Of a stretch of DNA of 64,000 nt, positions 31,464 to 43,609 are shown piece by piece. The notes beneath the pieces were generated by a model. The model was not told where the DNA came from. It ran no database searches and worked only from the letters and a program-made list of their open reading frames with translations. Source of the DNA: Anthracocystis setariae. Lineage: Eukaryota; Basidiomycota; Ustilaginomycetes; Ustilaginales; Ustilaginaceae. The position numbers and the translations under genes were made by a program. The DNA is taken from positions 930,001 to 994,000 of the forward strand of contig CAKMXJ010000002.1 in the NCBI GenBank assembly GCA_928724745.1. The letters are read 5' to 3'. Position 1 is the stretch's first letter. Each line of letters opens with the position of its first letter.

Positions 31464-34400
31464 GATTGCTGCTTTACCGAGGCTCGATCAGTGATGGCAC
31501 CGATGGTAAGAGCAAAGAGACGAGGGGAAGGGACGAATGAAGTTGACGAGATGGAGCTGGTGAACCAGGCGGAAGCAGTGGTAGAAAGGAGAAAAGGGAG
31601 AAGCCAGAATAGGTAGGAGCGGAGGGCAGATCCTGATGTTGATGCTCGGCGAGGCCGTCAACTCAGTAGGGCAGGGGCGGTGTTGCTCCAGGTTCTAGGA
31701 CGGACGCCGGCGACAGTGTTACGCACAGAGGAAGGCACAGCAAGGAAGAGAAGCCAGGGGGGCAATGTGTTTTCAGCGAGTGCCAAGAGTGCATGGGAAC
31801 CACCTTATTTCTGATGTTGGTGCTGCAGACGGCTATGCCGATGAATCCTCCTGCCTCTGATCCCACGAACGAAGGATGCGGTAGTCCGAATATGGCAGGC
31901 CTACACTTTGGAGGCGGAGGTTCCGGGAAGCTGGACAGACGACACTCGACTGCGCTGGCCAAGCCTTCGTCGAGGGAGGCGAGGCTAAGCGAATGCAGCC
32001 AGTGTTCAGAGGGGGGGGGTCCCATGGTGCAGTGGCAAAGCACTGCGCGATGTCAATCGATTCTTGACACGCCAAGCTTCGCTGCATGGCTTCGCTCCAC
32101 ACTGCAGCAAATCGAAAAGCAACACCAAACCGAACGATGGTGTGTGTGTCGCCTATCCAATCCGCTTGCTTAGGCAGCCGATTTGGGAATCTACAACATC
32201 TCAGCTACAGAGTCGCCAGGCTGAGCAATCATTGAAAAGAACGATCTTCACAGGATCCATGCCGGCCGGTTTCACCGCGCTGGATCAGGCTACAGCTGTG
32301 CTGTACTGTGCATTACTGTCAAGAGAAAGAGACCACGAGATCAGCCGAGTCGGGCGATCCGAATTTCAACAAGACATTGTCGCAGTGCAGTAAGGTACTG
32401 TAGCAGTCTTTATCGCTGCCTTGGACACCAGACGTGCTACAATTGGTCTTGCTAGATCAGGGTAGACGGACAGTGGCTTGTGTCTGGCACTGTTCTGCTC
32501 GAGAGTTGGATGAAACGCCACTTGTTGCTTGCTTGCTGCTGTTTACTATACAGTACAGTGCATGTCAACCAAGCTCTAAATGAAATGCACTAGAAGCAAC
32601 CGCACCATGCTTCCGGATTCGTAACTGATGCTCTGTAGCGCTTAAGACCGGCATCGCGCTTCTGTCGTGTATACTCTACAGGGGCTTTGTCACAGCAAAA
32701 TTTGTTCCAAAACTGATGTTCTTTCGTTCTTTTTCTGTACCAACGCGCGAGGGAAGCATGCTTCCTTCCGGCTTTTGTTTGGGTGTTTGACAGTGTCAGG
32801 GCGCAGAGTGTATGCCGTTACGCTTTGACATGTCTCGGCAGGGTTTGGTTGCGCACATTCACAATGCCATGATCGAACGAGCATAGTTGAGACTCTTTCG
32901 GATGAACCGAATCAAAGGTCGAATGGATGACGCTGCTGTAACGCGTTGCTTGTGCTTCGTTGGGTGGCCACATATGAACTCGTGGGACGATGCACCAGTA
33001 CCAGCACGACGGCTTGGATCTGTTCGATTTAAGACATGAGAAGAACAACGCGATCCTTTGACATCACACGATGCTGAAGCCGAGCCAAGAGCTGAGTTGC
33101 GATCTGCGATCATACCAGTAGACACTGCAAGGCGGCAACCCATTCGATCCTCCAATCCCAGTTCTCTCCTCGGCTTCTTAGATGCTGCCTTTTCCCAAAG
33201 GGATCGGCCAGGGCTCACATTACAGTGCCTTGTCAACGTGTTTGACACAACGTACAGTAGTACATAATTTCGCTATCGCGCGCCGGCAGAATTGAATCCG
33301 TCAGTTCTGGCTGACGTCTCCGCGTTTGTATCGTCAGACTCGTTGGTGCTTTGGTGACGTTTCGCATTGATGTTGGTGGCGTGTGAGACAGATCTAGGCT
33401 TGCCTTGAATCTCGCCATAGTGAAGCGAGCTTGACATGGCCTGTAGACACGGGTGTTTTTTGTGCGGATCGGGAGGCAGGAAGAAGCTTGGGACGGGCCA
33501 AGGCAAGGATCTTGGCGCTGCTGCCTGACGAAAGCGAGTTGCTTGGCATCCATCTCATACTGTCACCAGGAACCTTGCTCCCATACCGCGCCGAGCTTCG
33601 GCGTCTACGGTGCCGTCGTCGCAGTTGTATCGTCTCATGTTGGAGTGACTGTTGAACGATGGTATGGTCAACTTGTTACGCCGAGGGCCTCTCTCCTTTT
33701 CGGTGTCAAAGCTCCAATTTCATATCCGGATCGTCGAATAATATGAACTGTAGGTATTTTACTCGGAGACAAAACAAAGTTGGAAATTGAGGTCGAGAAA
33801 TACGTCGACGTTGAACCGCCAAGGGTCTAACATGCCAACGTGGCTGAAATGATTCAGCATGAATAATCCTATCCCTTGTGCTGCACCCGTCCGGCCTAGC
33901 GTTTGGGGGGAGGCTTCTGGCACCACAGCTAATCTGGACATACTCCGGCAAGCTGGATGTCCGAGCAGTTGGAATGACCTGGCGCGAAAGGTTCCTCGTC
34001 GATCATTCTTGTCCCGCTCGGCTAGAAGAAGAACGACGTGCTGATCTGTCGATCTGTTCTTCCAGGTGAAACAAACACGAGAAGCCCTGTCTGAAAGCAA
34101 CCAGACAGAATCCAGATACAGTAGACCGAGCCAGCAGGGCATAGCAGACGAAAGAGATGCACACTTTTACACTAAACATTGCGTCCGGCAATTCATTCCA
34201 GTCCTCTGGGGCCAACATAGGAAAAAAAAAAACAAAAAAACAAGGATGTCTCGCTGGCATCTTATGCTGCGCGGCTGCAACATCCGCATGTCATATGCAG
34301 CGTCGATCTGTCGTCGCCTTAGCCACTGAATTGATGACAGGTTGTCAAGCGAGTCGGGCGATGGCCAGTGGACACTCTTCGCAACAGCTTCTGCACAATC

Positions 34401-37323
34401 CAGACGAAGATGGCTGGTGCAAACTGTCAAGCCCTCTTGATAGCTTCTCCGGCCAACAATCGGAGGACCCGAAGTAAGGCATCGACTACTGACCTGTCTG
34501 TACCGTAAAGCGGATCAGGAAGCAAGCGTGTGATCGCGCCAGGTCAAGAAAGAGGCTCAACATCGATATCTTCCCATCTTTGGCCGACTTGAATCTCCAA
34601 GTACGATCTTGGTTTGTAACGATTCGACTTGATTCAGTGTTACGTTGACCTTGACGGCGACAATCTGCGCCAATCATCTAGGAACACACACTCTAGCACA
34701 CCGCAGAGTCTTGCTTCGGTTTGGCACGTTGATATGCCAGGGGCGGACCGTCGGTTCGAACAAAGCGAGATGCCGTGCTGCGTAAGTCCGAAGAAGCTGG
34801 AGCGTGGACCTTGCGTCGCGTCAGCTCTCTCAAATGGAAGACCTATCGATCCACCACTCTTACTCTACCGTAAACGAACCTGCCCGTCTCGTGAACTTCG
34901 AGTTAGAGATTTCCGCGTCGGCATGTTGGTTTTCAAACCTCGTTCACAAACCTTGATAGCGAGAGGATCGTTTCAAAACCATGGTGTTGCCGCTAGCACC
35001 TGGATTTCAAGGTTCTAGCTCAGCCTTTATGCCAGAGTGTCGCCGATGTTATCTTTCAGCAGGGCGGACGAACCTTCAATATGGACTGACATCTCGACAC
35101 TTCACGGTAACTTCCTGTACTCTACTGTGCTCCGATTTGCAATGATCAGCATTATTAGCTAGGGTTCTTCCTTCGCATTTTGGGTTGTCGGCGTAGGCCT
35201 GAATTCCAGCAGATACAGAACGCGCGATCTTCTTCGCATGGAACTGCGGCTCTGCCTAACCTGACGCTTTACGAACTGCACCTCACTTTCGACGGCCTCA
35301 CCACAACAAACATGAACACAGCAACAGTGTATAGTTCGATGGTAGGCCTTTTGAGTCCAAGCGGCAGTCGTGAGACGGTTCAGTCGACCTGTTCCCATGC
35401 TGCATTGTGACGAGGGCGGAGTATCAAGTCGGCTGGCCAGCTTCTTCAGAGTGGTTCTCCATTTCAAAACACGGAGGTTCGATTTAAGGAATTCGTAGGA
35501 TAGGAAAAAAGGGGTCAACCAGACGTAAGCGAAAACTTGATGGTGGACAACCATCAACACGAGGCGATCAACACGAGGCGGCAGGACAGTGTCATTCGGA
35601 GAAGCACGCGGTTCCGTGTCGATCGCTGGCCGAAAGTTTTCACACTACTACCTATAATAATATTAATAAAAACAATAGTTACAAGAATAACGGCATGGAG
35701 GGTTAGCTTGCTAACTGTACTGACACCACCGAGGTAAATTAAGTATATGATGAGTGTCTAATGGTTGATGCATCCGTATAGTAGTATGGCATGCGCATCG
35801 GTCGTGGATCCAATGAACAGAAAAAAAAAATAACATCGCTGGCAAACCATCATGTGTCGTGCTCTGCGGTACAATTCTTTGCTCCAAGCTGGAAGATTGT
35901 ACTTGCCTTGGTTCTTTCCTTGATGCGACATTCCCTTTCCATCAAAATGAAGAAGATGGTTACGGGACACTGTGCTTGTGGTGGCTCCAGGAGTTCCTTT
36001 CGATTCAAATGTGTACAGAATGTAGTACTTGATGCTGCATTCTTTCGAGACTTGACAATTTCGTGCGCTGCGCTGCGATGCACATGCTCTGCAACCTGTC
36101 CCGCACGCACGCCCCGAGATTGCTATCAACTCCGCGCGCTCTCTTGACAAAACTCGCTACGGACCGAGAGGCTGTGCGGGCGGCGTCGCACTCGAATTTG
36201 GGTTTGATTCATTTTAAAATCTTTTCTCTAACGCTTTGGATTTGAATTTTTCATTTCCTGCGTCAGTTTAGCCCAACTCTGCTGCAGCGCTGCGTTCTTC
36301 TCCCAGACTCGAACCTGTTACTGTACTCTGGCATTCACCCCAAACATGCTCGGCGTATGTTCCCGATTGTTTAGGAGGGCTGGCTGTGCCGTAAAGACCA
36401 CGCAGTGTTTTCTTTTCTTTCTTTTCGTTTTCTTTTGTGACTGCAGCACACTGGTTGTCTGCAGTCAATTCTGTTTCCCGCCCCCTGAACGGTTTCGTCA
36501 GCGGGACCCCTCTTTTTTTCTGCGCCTCCGCCCATCGTGCGTTCGCCTGTGGTCTCTGCCTCTGCTGCTGCTGCCTCCTTTGTTTTGCCTGCGCGCTCCA
36601 AGCAACAGAAGCTGCGCGATCTGCAGATACATCGTTTGCTGTCACTCTGTCTGTCGCTTTGGCCTGGCCTGGCTTGGCTTGGCTTGGCTACCCTGCTCTG
36701 CTCTGCTCTGCTCTGCTCTGCGCTGACTTGACCTTCGGCCAACCCTACGTGAATCCGCTACAAACCCACTACACAGCGCAGCGCAGCATTGCTAGCCAAA
36801 CCCATTGCCAATCAGTGTGGTTTAGTCTGGTTTGGGTTGGATATCGACGGCGCATCGTCCCATCCTGATCTTCACCATCACTCCACTCCCGCTCCTCACC
36901 TTGACTCTTTGCTGCATCGACCCCCATCCAGCTTCCGAGGTCAAGCAGATAGGACGTGTTGAGACAAGAGACCACATCAACTCTTGGCAGACCGCTGTTT
37001 TCTGCATCAACAGCGTTGATCGTTCGATACGCTTCGATCTTCTCGCCAGCTCGGTCGTCTCGATTCTCTCGTCTCGCAAAATAATCTTCATCTTTTCGTC
37101 ATCGTATCGACACCCAAAGGGCGTACTTTACTGTTAGCAGCGTCACCTTCCGTTGATCGGCTCGTGCATGCCCCCTGACAGGCGATAGGTTCCACCCTTT
37201 CAGCTCGATCCGTCCTTTCTCTCGACTACCACTCTTTCGATAGCATCGAACTGACTCTGAACACGTTGATCAGCTGTCAACAACGCCAGTCTCGCCTCCA
37301 ACAGCCCTTCATTCTTTTTAGGG
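31464..37323. other. Long gene-poor spacer between cell-wall genes
   Basis: 5.86 kb with no ORF I can support. Short ORFs here lack domains, codon bias and splice structure. Features: five exact TACTGTA/TACAGTA copies, an A-rich stretch at about 34220-34242, an AT-rich patch at about 35640-35690, and pentanucleotide repeats at about 36661-36722. The last several hundred bases are probably the leader of the glucan synthase. Confidence 0.6.
36661..36722. repeat. Pentanucleotide microsatellites (GGCCT, GGCTT, TGCTC)
   Basis: Three short pentanucleotide arrays lie back to back about 600 bp before the glucan synthase start. Confidence 0.85.
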
Positions 37324-40300
37324 ATGTCGTCCCAACATGGTGCTGGAGGTCTTCCGCCCCAGCAGCAGCCTCCAGTCAATCCCTTCGCCGGCGCCGCCTT
37401 TCACGAAGATCAGAACAGCGAAGCCAGCTACTTTCCTGAACGCAGAGAGACATATGCATCGGAGCGATCCGATGGCGATCTGCTTCCCAACACTGGCTAC
37501 GATGCCGACTCATACGAGGGTGGTGCCTACAAGGACAACTATGCCTACTCGACCGAGTCGGCTCAGCGTGGCTACACCCCTGGTCCTGGCAGCCAATTTG
37601 GCCAGGGCTCCTATGCTCCCTCGGGCATCTCAAGCCCATACAATGACGCCGGTGCAGGCGGCTACCGTCAGCGTGAACCCTACCCAGCCTGGACTGCGGA
37701 GCACAACATTCCTCTCTCCAAGGAGGAGATCGAGGACATCTTCATCGATCTTGCCAACAAGTTCGGTTTCCAGCGCGACAACATGCGCAACATGTACGAC
37801 CACCTTATGATCATGCTCGATTCGCGTTCCAGTCGCATGACACCACAGCAGGCTCTGATGACCATCCACGCAGACTACATCGGAGGCGAGCACGCCAACT
37901 ACCGTAAGTGGTACTTTGCTGCTCAGCTTGACCTCGATGACGCGATCGGCAAGGTGCAGAACCCCGGTCTCGCCCGTGCGGCGAGCATGGCTAGCCGTGG
38001 CCGCAAGGCCATCAGTGCCGCTGCCAAGCTCAACACTGCCAGTGCCAAGTCGCTTCAGACGGCCTCGGAGCGATGGAGGGACGCCATGCTCAAGATGAGC
38101 GATTACGATCGCTTGCGACAGGTTGCGCTGTACCTCCTCTGCTGGGGTGAAGGTGGTCAGGTGCGTTTCGTGCCCGAGTGTCTCTGTTTCATCTTCAAAT
38201 GTGCCGATGACTACTACCGCTCGCCCGAGTGCCAAAACCGTATGGAGCCCGTTCCTGAAGGTCTTTACCTCCGAGCCGTCGTCAAACCCCTTTACCGTTT
38301 CCTGCGAGACCAGGTCTTTGAGGTCGTTGATGGCAAGTTCGTCAAGAAGGAGAGGGATCACGACAAGATCATTGGATATGATGATGTCAACCAGCTCTTC
38401 TGGTATCCCGAGGGTATCGGCCGTATTATCCTGAACGACAAGACTCGCCTGGTGGACGTCCCTCCCAGCCAGCGTTTCATGAAGTTTGACAAGATTGACT
38501 GGTCAAACGTCTTCTTCAAGACGTACAAGGAGAAGCGATCCTTCTTCCACTTGCTGGTCAACTTCAACCGTATCTGGATCCTGCACATCTCGGTCTTCTT
38601 CTACTACACTGCTTACAACGCTCCCAAGATTTACGCCCGTTCGCGCAATCCCACCACGGCCGAGTCGCTCTCTGCAGCTGGTCTTGGTGGTGCCGTGTCG
38701 ACCATCATCATGATCGCTGCCACCATGGCTGAGTTCTCGTACATTCCAACCACTTGGAACAACACGAGTCACTTGATGCGTCGCATGGTCTTCCTTGCCA
38801 TCTGTCTTGGTCTCACGATTGCTCCTGCCGTCTACGTCTTTGGCTTCAACAGCAAGGGCAACCTTGCCAACATCATCAGCATCGTGCACTTGGCCGTCGC
38901 TGGCGCCATCACCGCACTGTTTTCGATTGTTCCCTCGGGCCGTATGTTTGGTGACCGCGTTGCTGGCAAGGCGCGCAAGTACTTGGCCAACCAGACCTTT
39001 ACGGCGTCGTACGCTCCCCTCGTCAAGAGTCACCGTGCCATCTCGATCTTGCTTTGGGTGCTTATCTTCGGATGCAAGCTTACCGAATCGTACTTCTTCT
39101 TGACCCTCTCGTTCCGTGATCCTCTGGCCGTCATGATCACCATGAAGGTGCAAGGATGCAGCGACAAGTACTTTGGCACCGCGCTTTGCTCTAACCAGCC
39201 CGCCTTTGCCTTGACTTTCATGACGATCATGGATCTCAGTCTGTTCTTCTTGGACACGTTCCTGTGGTACGTCATCTGGAACACGGTCTTCTCGATCGGT
39301 TGGTCGTTCCACATGGGCCTGTCCATCTGGACGCCCTGGTCGGATATCTTCCAGCGTCTGCCCAAGCGTATCTACGCTAAGCTGCTCGCTACTGCCGACA
39401 TGGAGATCAAGTACAAGCCCAAGGTGCTCGTTTCGCAGGTGTGGAACGCCATCATCATCTCCATGTACCGTGAGCACTTGCTCTCCATCGACCACGTCCA
39501 GAAGTTGCTCTACCACCAGGTCCCCGCTGGCGAAAACGGCAAGAGGACCCTCCGAGCCCCTACCTTCTTCATCAGCCAGAGTGACAAGGGTGTCAAGCCC
39601 GAGTTCTTCCCCAAGGGCTCGGAGGCTGAGCGTCGAATCAGCTTCTTCGCTCAATCGCTTACCACTGCCCTTCCCGAACCTCTTCCCATCGACGCTATGC
39701 CGACCTTCACCGTTCTCGTGCCTCACTACTCCGAGAAGATTCTGCTCTCTCTTCGTGAAATCATCCGCGAGGAGGACCAGAACACGCGTGTGACGCTGCT
39801 GGAGTATCTCAAGCAGCTTCACCCCGTCGAATGGGACAACTTCGTCAAGGATACCAAGATTCTCGCTGAAGAGTCGCAAGGTTTCGGCGGCACCTCGCCC
39901 TTCGGCGCCGACAGCGATGAGAAGTCCGGCACCAAGAACTCGGCCAAGGCGGATGACTTGCCCTTCTACTGCATCGGTTTCAAGTCGGCGGCCCCTGAGT
40001 ACACGCTCCGAACCCGTATCTGGTCTTCGCTGCGCGCTCAGACTCTTTACCGTACCGTCTCTGGATTCATGAACTACTCGAAGGCCATCAAGCTTCTCTA
40101 CCGTGTCGAGAACCCCGAGGTTGTCCAGCTGTTTGGCGGCAACACCGAGAAGCTCGAGCGGGAGTTGGAGCGCATGTCGCGCCGTAAATTCAAGTTTGTC
40201 ATCTCGATGCAGCGATACTCCAAGTTCAACAAGGAGGAGCAGGAGAACGCCGAGTTCTTGCTTCGTGCCTACCCTGACCTGCAGATCGCCTACCTTGATG

Positions 40301-42678
40301 AGGAGGCCCCTCGCAAGGAGGGAGGTGAATCGCGCTGGTTCTCGGCCCTGGTCGACGGTCACTCCGAAATCCTCGCCAGTGGCAAGCGTCGCCCCAAGTT
40401 CCGTATCGAGCTGCCCGGTAACCCCATTCTTGGTGACGGCAAGTCGGACAACCAGAACCACGCCATCATCTTCAACCGCGGTGAATACGTCCAACTGATC
40501 GACGCCAACCAGGACAACTATCTCGAGGAGTGTCTCAAGGTTCGCAGCGTTCTCGGCGAATTCGAATCGTTCAACGTCTCCAACCAGAACCCCTACGGAT
40601 CCGGTCACCAGGAGTTCGCCAAGTCTCCCGTCGCTATCCTCGGTGCCCGAGAGTACATCTTCTCCGAGAATATCGGTATCCTCGGTGACGTCGCTGCCGG
40701 TAAGGAACAAACCTTCGGTACCATGGCTGGACGTGGTCTCGCTCAGATTGGCGGTAAGCTCCACTACGGTCACCCGGATTTCCTCAACACGATCTTCATG
40801 ACAACGCGCGGTGGTGTTTCCAAGGCCCAAAAGGGTCTCCACTTGAACGAGGATATCTACGCCGGTATGACTGCCTTCGGTCGCGGTGGTCGCATCAAGC
40901 ACGTCGAGTACTACCAGTGTGGTAAAGGTCGTGATCTTGGTTTCGGTACCATTTTGAACTTCACCACCAAGCTCGGAAACGGAATGGGTGAGCAGATGCT
41001 GTCGCGAGAGTACTACTACCTCGGCACCCAGCTTCCCGCCGATCGCTTCCTCACCTTCTACTACGGTCACCCTGGTTTCCACATCAACAACATCCTCGTC
41101 ATTCTCTCGGTGCAGCTGTTCATGTTCACCATGGTGTACATCGGCACGCTCAACTCGCAGCTGCGAGTTTGCGCCACCACCAACAGCGAGTACATTGTCG
41201 GCACGGGTGGTTGCTACTACCTGAACCCGGTCTTCCTCTGGATCAAGCGTACCATCATCAGTATCTTCCTCGTCTTCATGATCGCCTTCTTGCCTCTGTT
41301 CTTGCAGGAGCTTTCAGAACGCGGTGCTGTCTCGGCCTTTATCCGTCTTGCCAAGCACTTCATGAGTCTCAGTCCCATCTTCGAAGTGTTCTCGACCATG
41401 ATCTACTCGCACTCGATCATCAGCAATTTGACTTTTGGTGGTGCCCGTTACATTGCCACCGGTCGTGGCTTCGCCACCACGCGCCAGAGCTTCGCGTTGC
41501 TGTACAGTCGATTCGCCGGTCCTTCGATCTACGCGGGTATGCGTCTGCTGCTGTTGCTCCTCTACATCACGCTCACGCTCTGGATCCCTCATTTGATCTA
41601 CTTTTGGATCAGCATCTTGGCGCTCTGCATTGCTCCCTTCTTGTTCAACCCTCATCAATTCTCGGCTTCGGACTTCATCATCGATTACCGCGAATTCCTT
41701 CGCTGGATGTCGCGCGGTAACAGCCGCAGCCACGCCAACTCGTGGATCGGCTACTGCCGTCTCAGCCGTACCAAGGTCACTGGGTACAAGAAGAAGCGTC
41801 TGGGACACCCAAGCGAGAAGCTCTCTGGAGACGTTCCGCGTGCTGGTTGGAGGACTATCCTCTTCGCCGAGGTCATCTTCCCCATCTGTCTTGCCGTCAT
41901 CTTTGTCGTGGCGTACGCCTTTGTCAAGAGTTTCCACCAGACCGGAGACCCGCCTCAGGGTGCTATCGTTCGTATCGCCATCATTGCCCTCGGTCCCATT
42001 GTTTGGAACGCTGCCATCTTGCTGGTTCTCTTCCTCATCAGCATGTTCCTTGGACCTGCGCTCAACAACTGCTGCGCCAAGTTTGGTTCGGTCATGGCTT
42101 CGATCGCGCACGTCCTTGCCGTTGTCGGTGTGATCGTCGCTTTCGAATTCCTCTGGTTCCTCGAGCTGTGGAACGCTTCGCATGCGGTGCTCGGTGTGAT
42201 CGCTGTCATCGCGATCCAGCGCGCCATCTTCAAGATCTTGATTGCTCTCGTGCTCTCCCGAGAGCTCAAGCACGACGAGACCAACCGTGCTTGGTGGACC
42301 GGTCGCTGGTACGGCCGTGGTCTCGGTGGCCACGCTTTCAGCCAGCCTGCTCGAGAGTTTGTTGTCAAAATCATCGAGATGTCGCTGTTCTCTGCCGACT
42401 TCCTCACTGCGCACATCCTGCTGTTTGGTCTGTCGCTGCCATGCCTCATCCCGTACTTTGACAAGCTGCACTCGACTGCACTCTTCTGGCTACGACCCTC
42501 GAAGCAGATCCATGCTCCTATTTTCTCGCTTCGTCAGCGAAAGCAGCGAAGGTCGATCGTGTTCCGATACCTCCTCCTGTTCTTGTTTGCATTTGCGGTC
42601 TTTGTGGCATTGATCCTTTTGCCCGCGCTCTTCTCTTCGACCATCCAGCTGAACTGCTCCTTCTGCAAATCGCTCTGA
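37324..42678 (+). CDS. FKS1: 1,3-beta-glucan synthase catalytic subunit (Fks1/GSC1 type)
   Basis: A single exon of 1784 residues, the usual length for fungal FKS proteins. The N-terminal ~150 residues are low-complexity. The FKS1 domain 1 follows ([20 protein letters not shown]). A first cluster of membrane spans covers ~417-690. The large cytosolic glucan-synthase domain (~766-1250) contains [44 protein letters not shown] and [21 protein letters not shown] second membrane cluster runs from ~1256 to the end. The enzyme, with a Rho1 regulator, makes the main wall glucan from UDP-glucose at the plasma membrane. The echinocandin hot-spot-1 equivalent reads FLTLSFRDP (592-600). It is divergent from the GH72 gene. 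Confidence 0.97.
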   Translation: MSSQHGAGGLPPQQQPPVNPFAGAAFHEDQNSEASYFPERRETYASERSDGDLLPNTGYDADSYEGGAYKDNYAYSTESAQRGYTPGPGSQFGQGSYAPSGISSPYNDAGAGGYRQREPYPAWTAEHNIPLSKEEIEDIFIDLANKFGFQRDNMRNMYDHLMIMLDSRSSRMTPQQALMTIHADYIGGEHANYRKWYFAAQLDLDDAIGKVQNPGLARAASMASRGRKAISAAAKLNTASAKSLQTASERWRDAMLKMSDYDRLRQVALYLLCWGEGGQVRFVPECLCFIFKCADDYYRSPECQNRMEPVPEGLYLRAVVKPLYRFLRDQVFEVVDGKFVKKERDHDKIIGYDDVNQLFWYPEGIGRIILNDKTRLVDVPPSQRFMKFDKIDWSNVFFKTYKEKRSFFHLLVNFNRIWILHISVFFYYTAYNAPKIYARSRNPTTAESLSAAGLGGAVSTIIMIAATMAEFSYIPTTWNNTSHLMRRMVFLAICLGLTIAPAVYVFGFNSKGNLANIISIVHLAVAGAITALFSIVPSGRMFGDRVAGKARKYLANQTFTASYAPLVKSHRAISILLWVLIFGCKLTESYFFLTLSFRDPLAVMITMKVQGCSDKYFGTALCSNQPAFALTFMTIMDLSLFFLDTFLWYVIWNTVFSIGWSFHMGLSIWTPWSDIFQRLPKRIYAKLLATADMEIKYKPKVLVSQVWNAIIISMYREHLLSIDHVQKLLYHQVPAGENGKRTLRAPTFFISQSDKGVKPEFFPKGSEAERRISFFAQSLTTALPEPLPIDAMPTFTVLVPHYSEKILLSLREIIREEDQNTRVTLLEYLKQLHPVEWDNFVKDTKILAEESQGFGGTSPFGADSDEKSGTKNSAKADDLPFYCIGFKSAAPEYTLRTRIWSSLRAQTLYRTVSGFMNYSKAIKLLYRVENPEVVQLFGGNTEKLERELERMSRRKFKFVISMQRYSKFNKEEQENAEFLLRAYPDLQIAYLDEEAPRKEGGESRWFSALVDGHSEILASGKRRPKFRIELPGNPILGDGKSDNQNHAIIFNRGEYVQLIDANQDNYLEECLKVRSVLGEFESFNVSNQNPYGSGHQEFAKSPVAILGAREYIFSENIGILGDVAAGKEQTFGTMAGRGLAQIGGKLHYGHPDFLNTIFMTTRGGVSKAQKGLHLNEDIYAGMTAFGRGGRIKHVEYYQCGKGRDLGFGTILNFTTKLGNGMGEQMLSREYYYLGTQLPADRFLTFYYGHPGFHINNILVILSVQLFMFTMVYIGTLNSQLRVCATTNSEYIVGTGGCYYLNPVFLWIKRTIISIFLVFMIAFLPLFLQELSERGAVSAFIRLAKHFMSLSPIFEVFSTMIYSHSIISNLTFGGARYIATGRGFATTRQSFALLYSRFAGPSIYAGMRLLLLLLYITLTLWIPHLIYFWISILALCIAPFLFNPHQFSASDFIIDYREFLRWMSRGNSRSHANSWIGYCRLSRTKVTGYKKKRLGHPSEKLSGDVPRAGWRTILFAEVIFPICLAVIFVVAYAFVKSFHQTGDPPQGAIVRIAIIALGPIVWNAAILLVLFLISMFLGPALNNCCAKFGSVMASIAHVLAVVGVIVAFEFLWFLELWNASHAVLGVIAVIAIQRAIFKILIALVLSRELKHDETNRAWWTGRWYGRGLGGHAFSQPAREFVVKIIEMSLFSADFLTAHILLFGLSLPCLIPYFDKLHSTALFWLRPSKQIHAPIFSLRQRKQRRSIVFRYLLLFLFAFAVFVALILLPALFSSTIQLNCSFCKSL

Positions 42679-43609
42679 TTGCAGTCATCTATGCAGTCGT
42701 ACGCGCTGCAGCGCAACCAGCTGCGTTGGGCCGTCGAATGCGAGTCCACGGACGCTCGTCCTTCGATCCTCTAGCAACTCTAAAAACAGCATGCGCCTTT
42801 CCCTGCTCTGCATCTCTAACCTTCGTTGTCGCAATCGTCAGCCTGATCCACTGTCCCGCACGTTCCCACTCTCCTTTAGAGATCTGTAATTTGTAGGCCT
42901 TCGATAACACCTTTTCGAAGGCGATTTCAAGCAAGGCTGTCGTAGCCATGTAGCCTGGCACCTGCACTGCCTGCTAGCATGCTCACCACAACCTCGCTTG
43001 CCTTGCCGCCATCTTGTCAAATATTGTTGCGCTTATCGCCTCTTTCTTTCTCGCCCTCACTTTTGCATCATCCACTTGCACAAAGCATCATCTGAATGGA
43101 CCATGATTTCTCTTACATTGTGCTGTGGGTGCGTTTGGATGTGCGAGGTTCCGGAGAAGAGACGGAGACTAACTGACAGACGGTGTATTGGAAACAGCGG
43201 TCGAAAGCGGCGTTGAGAAGAGTCACGCTGGGCTGAGCCTGAGCGTCGCGTCGACGCGCTCCTCAAGTGTTGGGCTCGACTTTGCGGGACTGCGATGCAC
43301 AATCTTGAATTTTGCGAAATTTGAGTACAGTATAGCAGCAGCAGCAGCAGCAGTTCGCGTTGTGTTTGCGTGACGGGTGTTGGGTGGAGTTTTAGGTGTT
43401 GCGCTGCAGGCTGGCAAGCTTCAGCGACGGTGCTGAGGGTGTTGATCTCGTTGCACTTTACGATTTCATCGCCATCGTCATCAACACCACTGTTGCTGGT
43501 CCTGGGACATGTATCCCACTTGTCGACTGCATCACAAAACTCTCGCGGGTCAGGTTTCAACGCAAGCATAGCAAACAAACATCGCGCTCGCCCTAGCACC
43601 GAGGAGATC
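42679..43609. other. Spacer
   Basis: No gene. It contains a (CAG)-type run at about 43336-43353, one TACAGTA copy (43326-43332), and the promoter/leader of the CENP-L-like gene. Confidence 0.55.

Noticed and set aside
36305..36325. Possible tRNA B-box on the minus strand (GGTTCGAGTCT)
   Set aside because: There is no A-box at the right distance and the flanks cannot form an acceptor stem.
38503..41082. Very long minus-strand ORF (859 codons) opposite the glucan synthase
   Set aside because: It is a mirror of strongly biased codons in a highly conserved gene; the translation is Val/Glu/Leu-rich nonsense. The same applies to 41314-42471 and 14840-15856.
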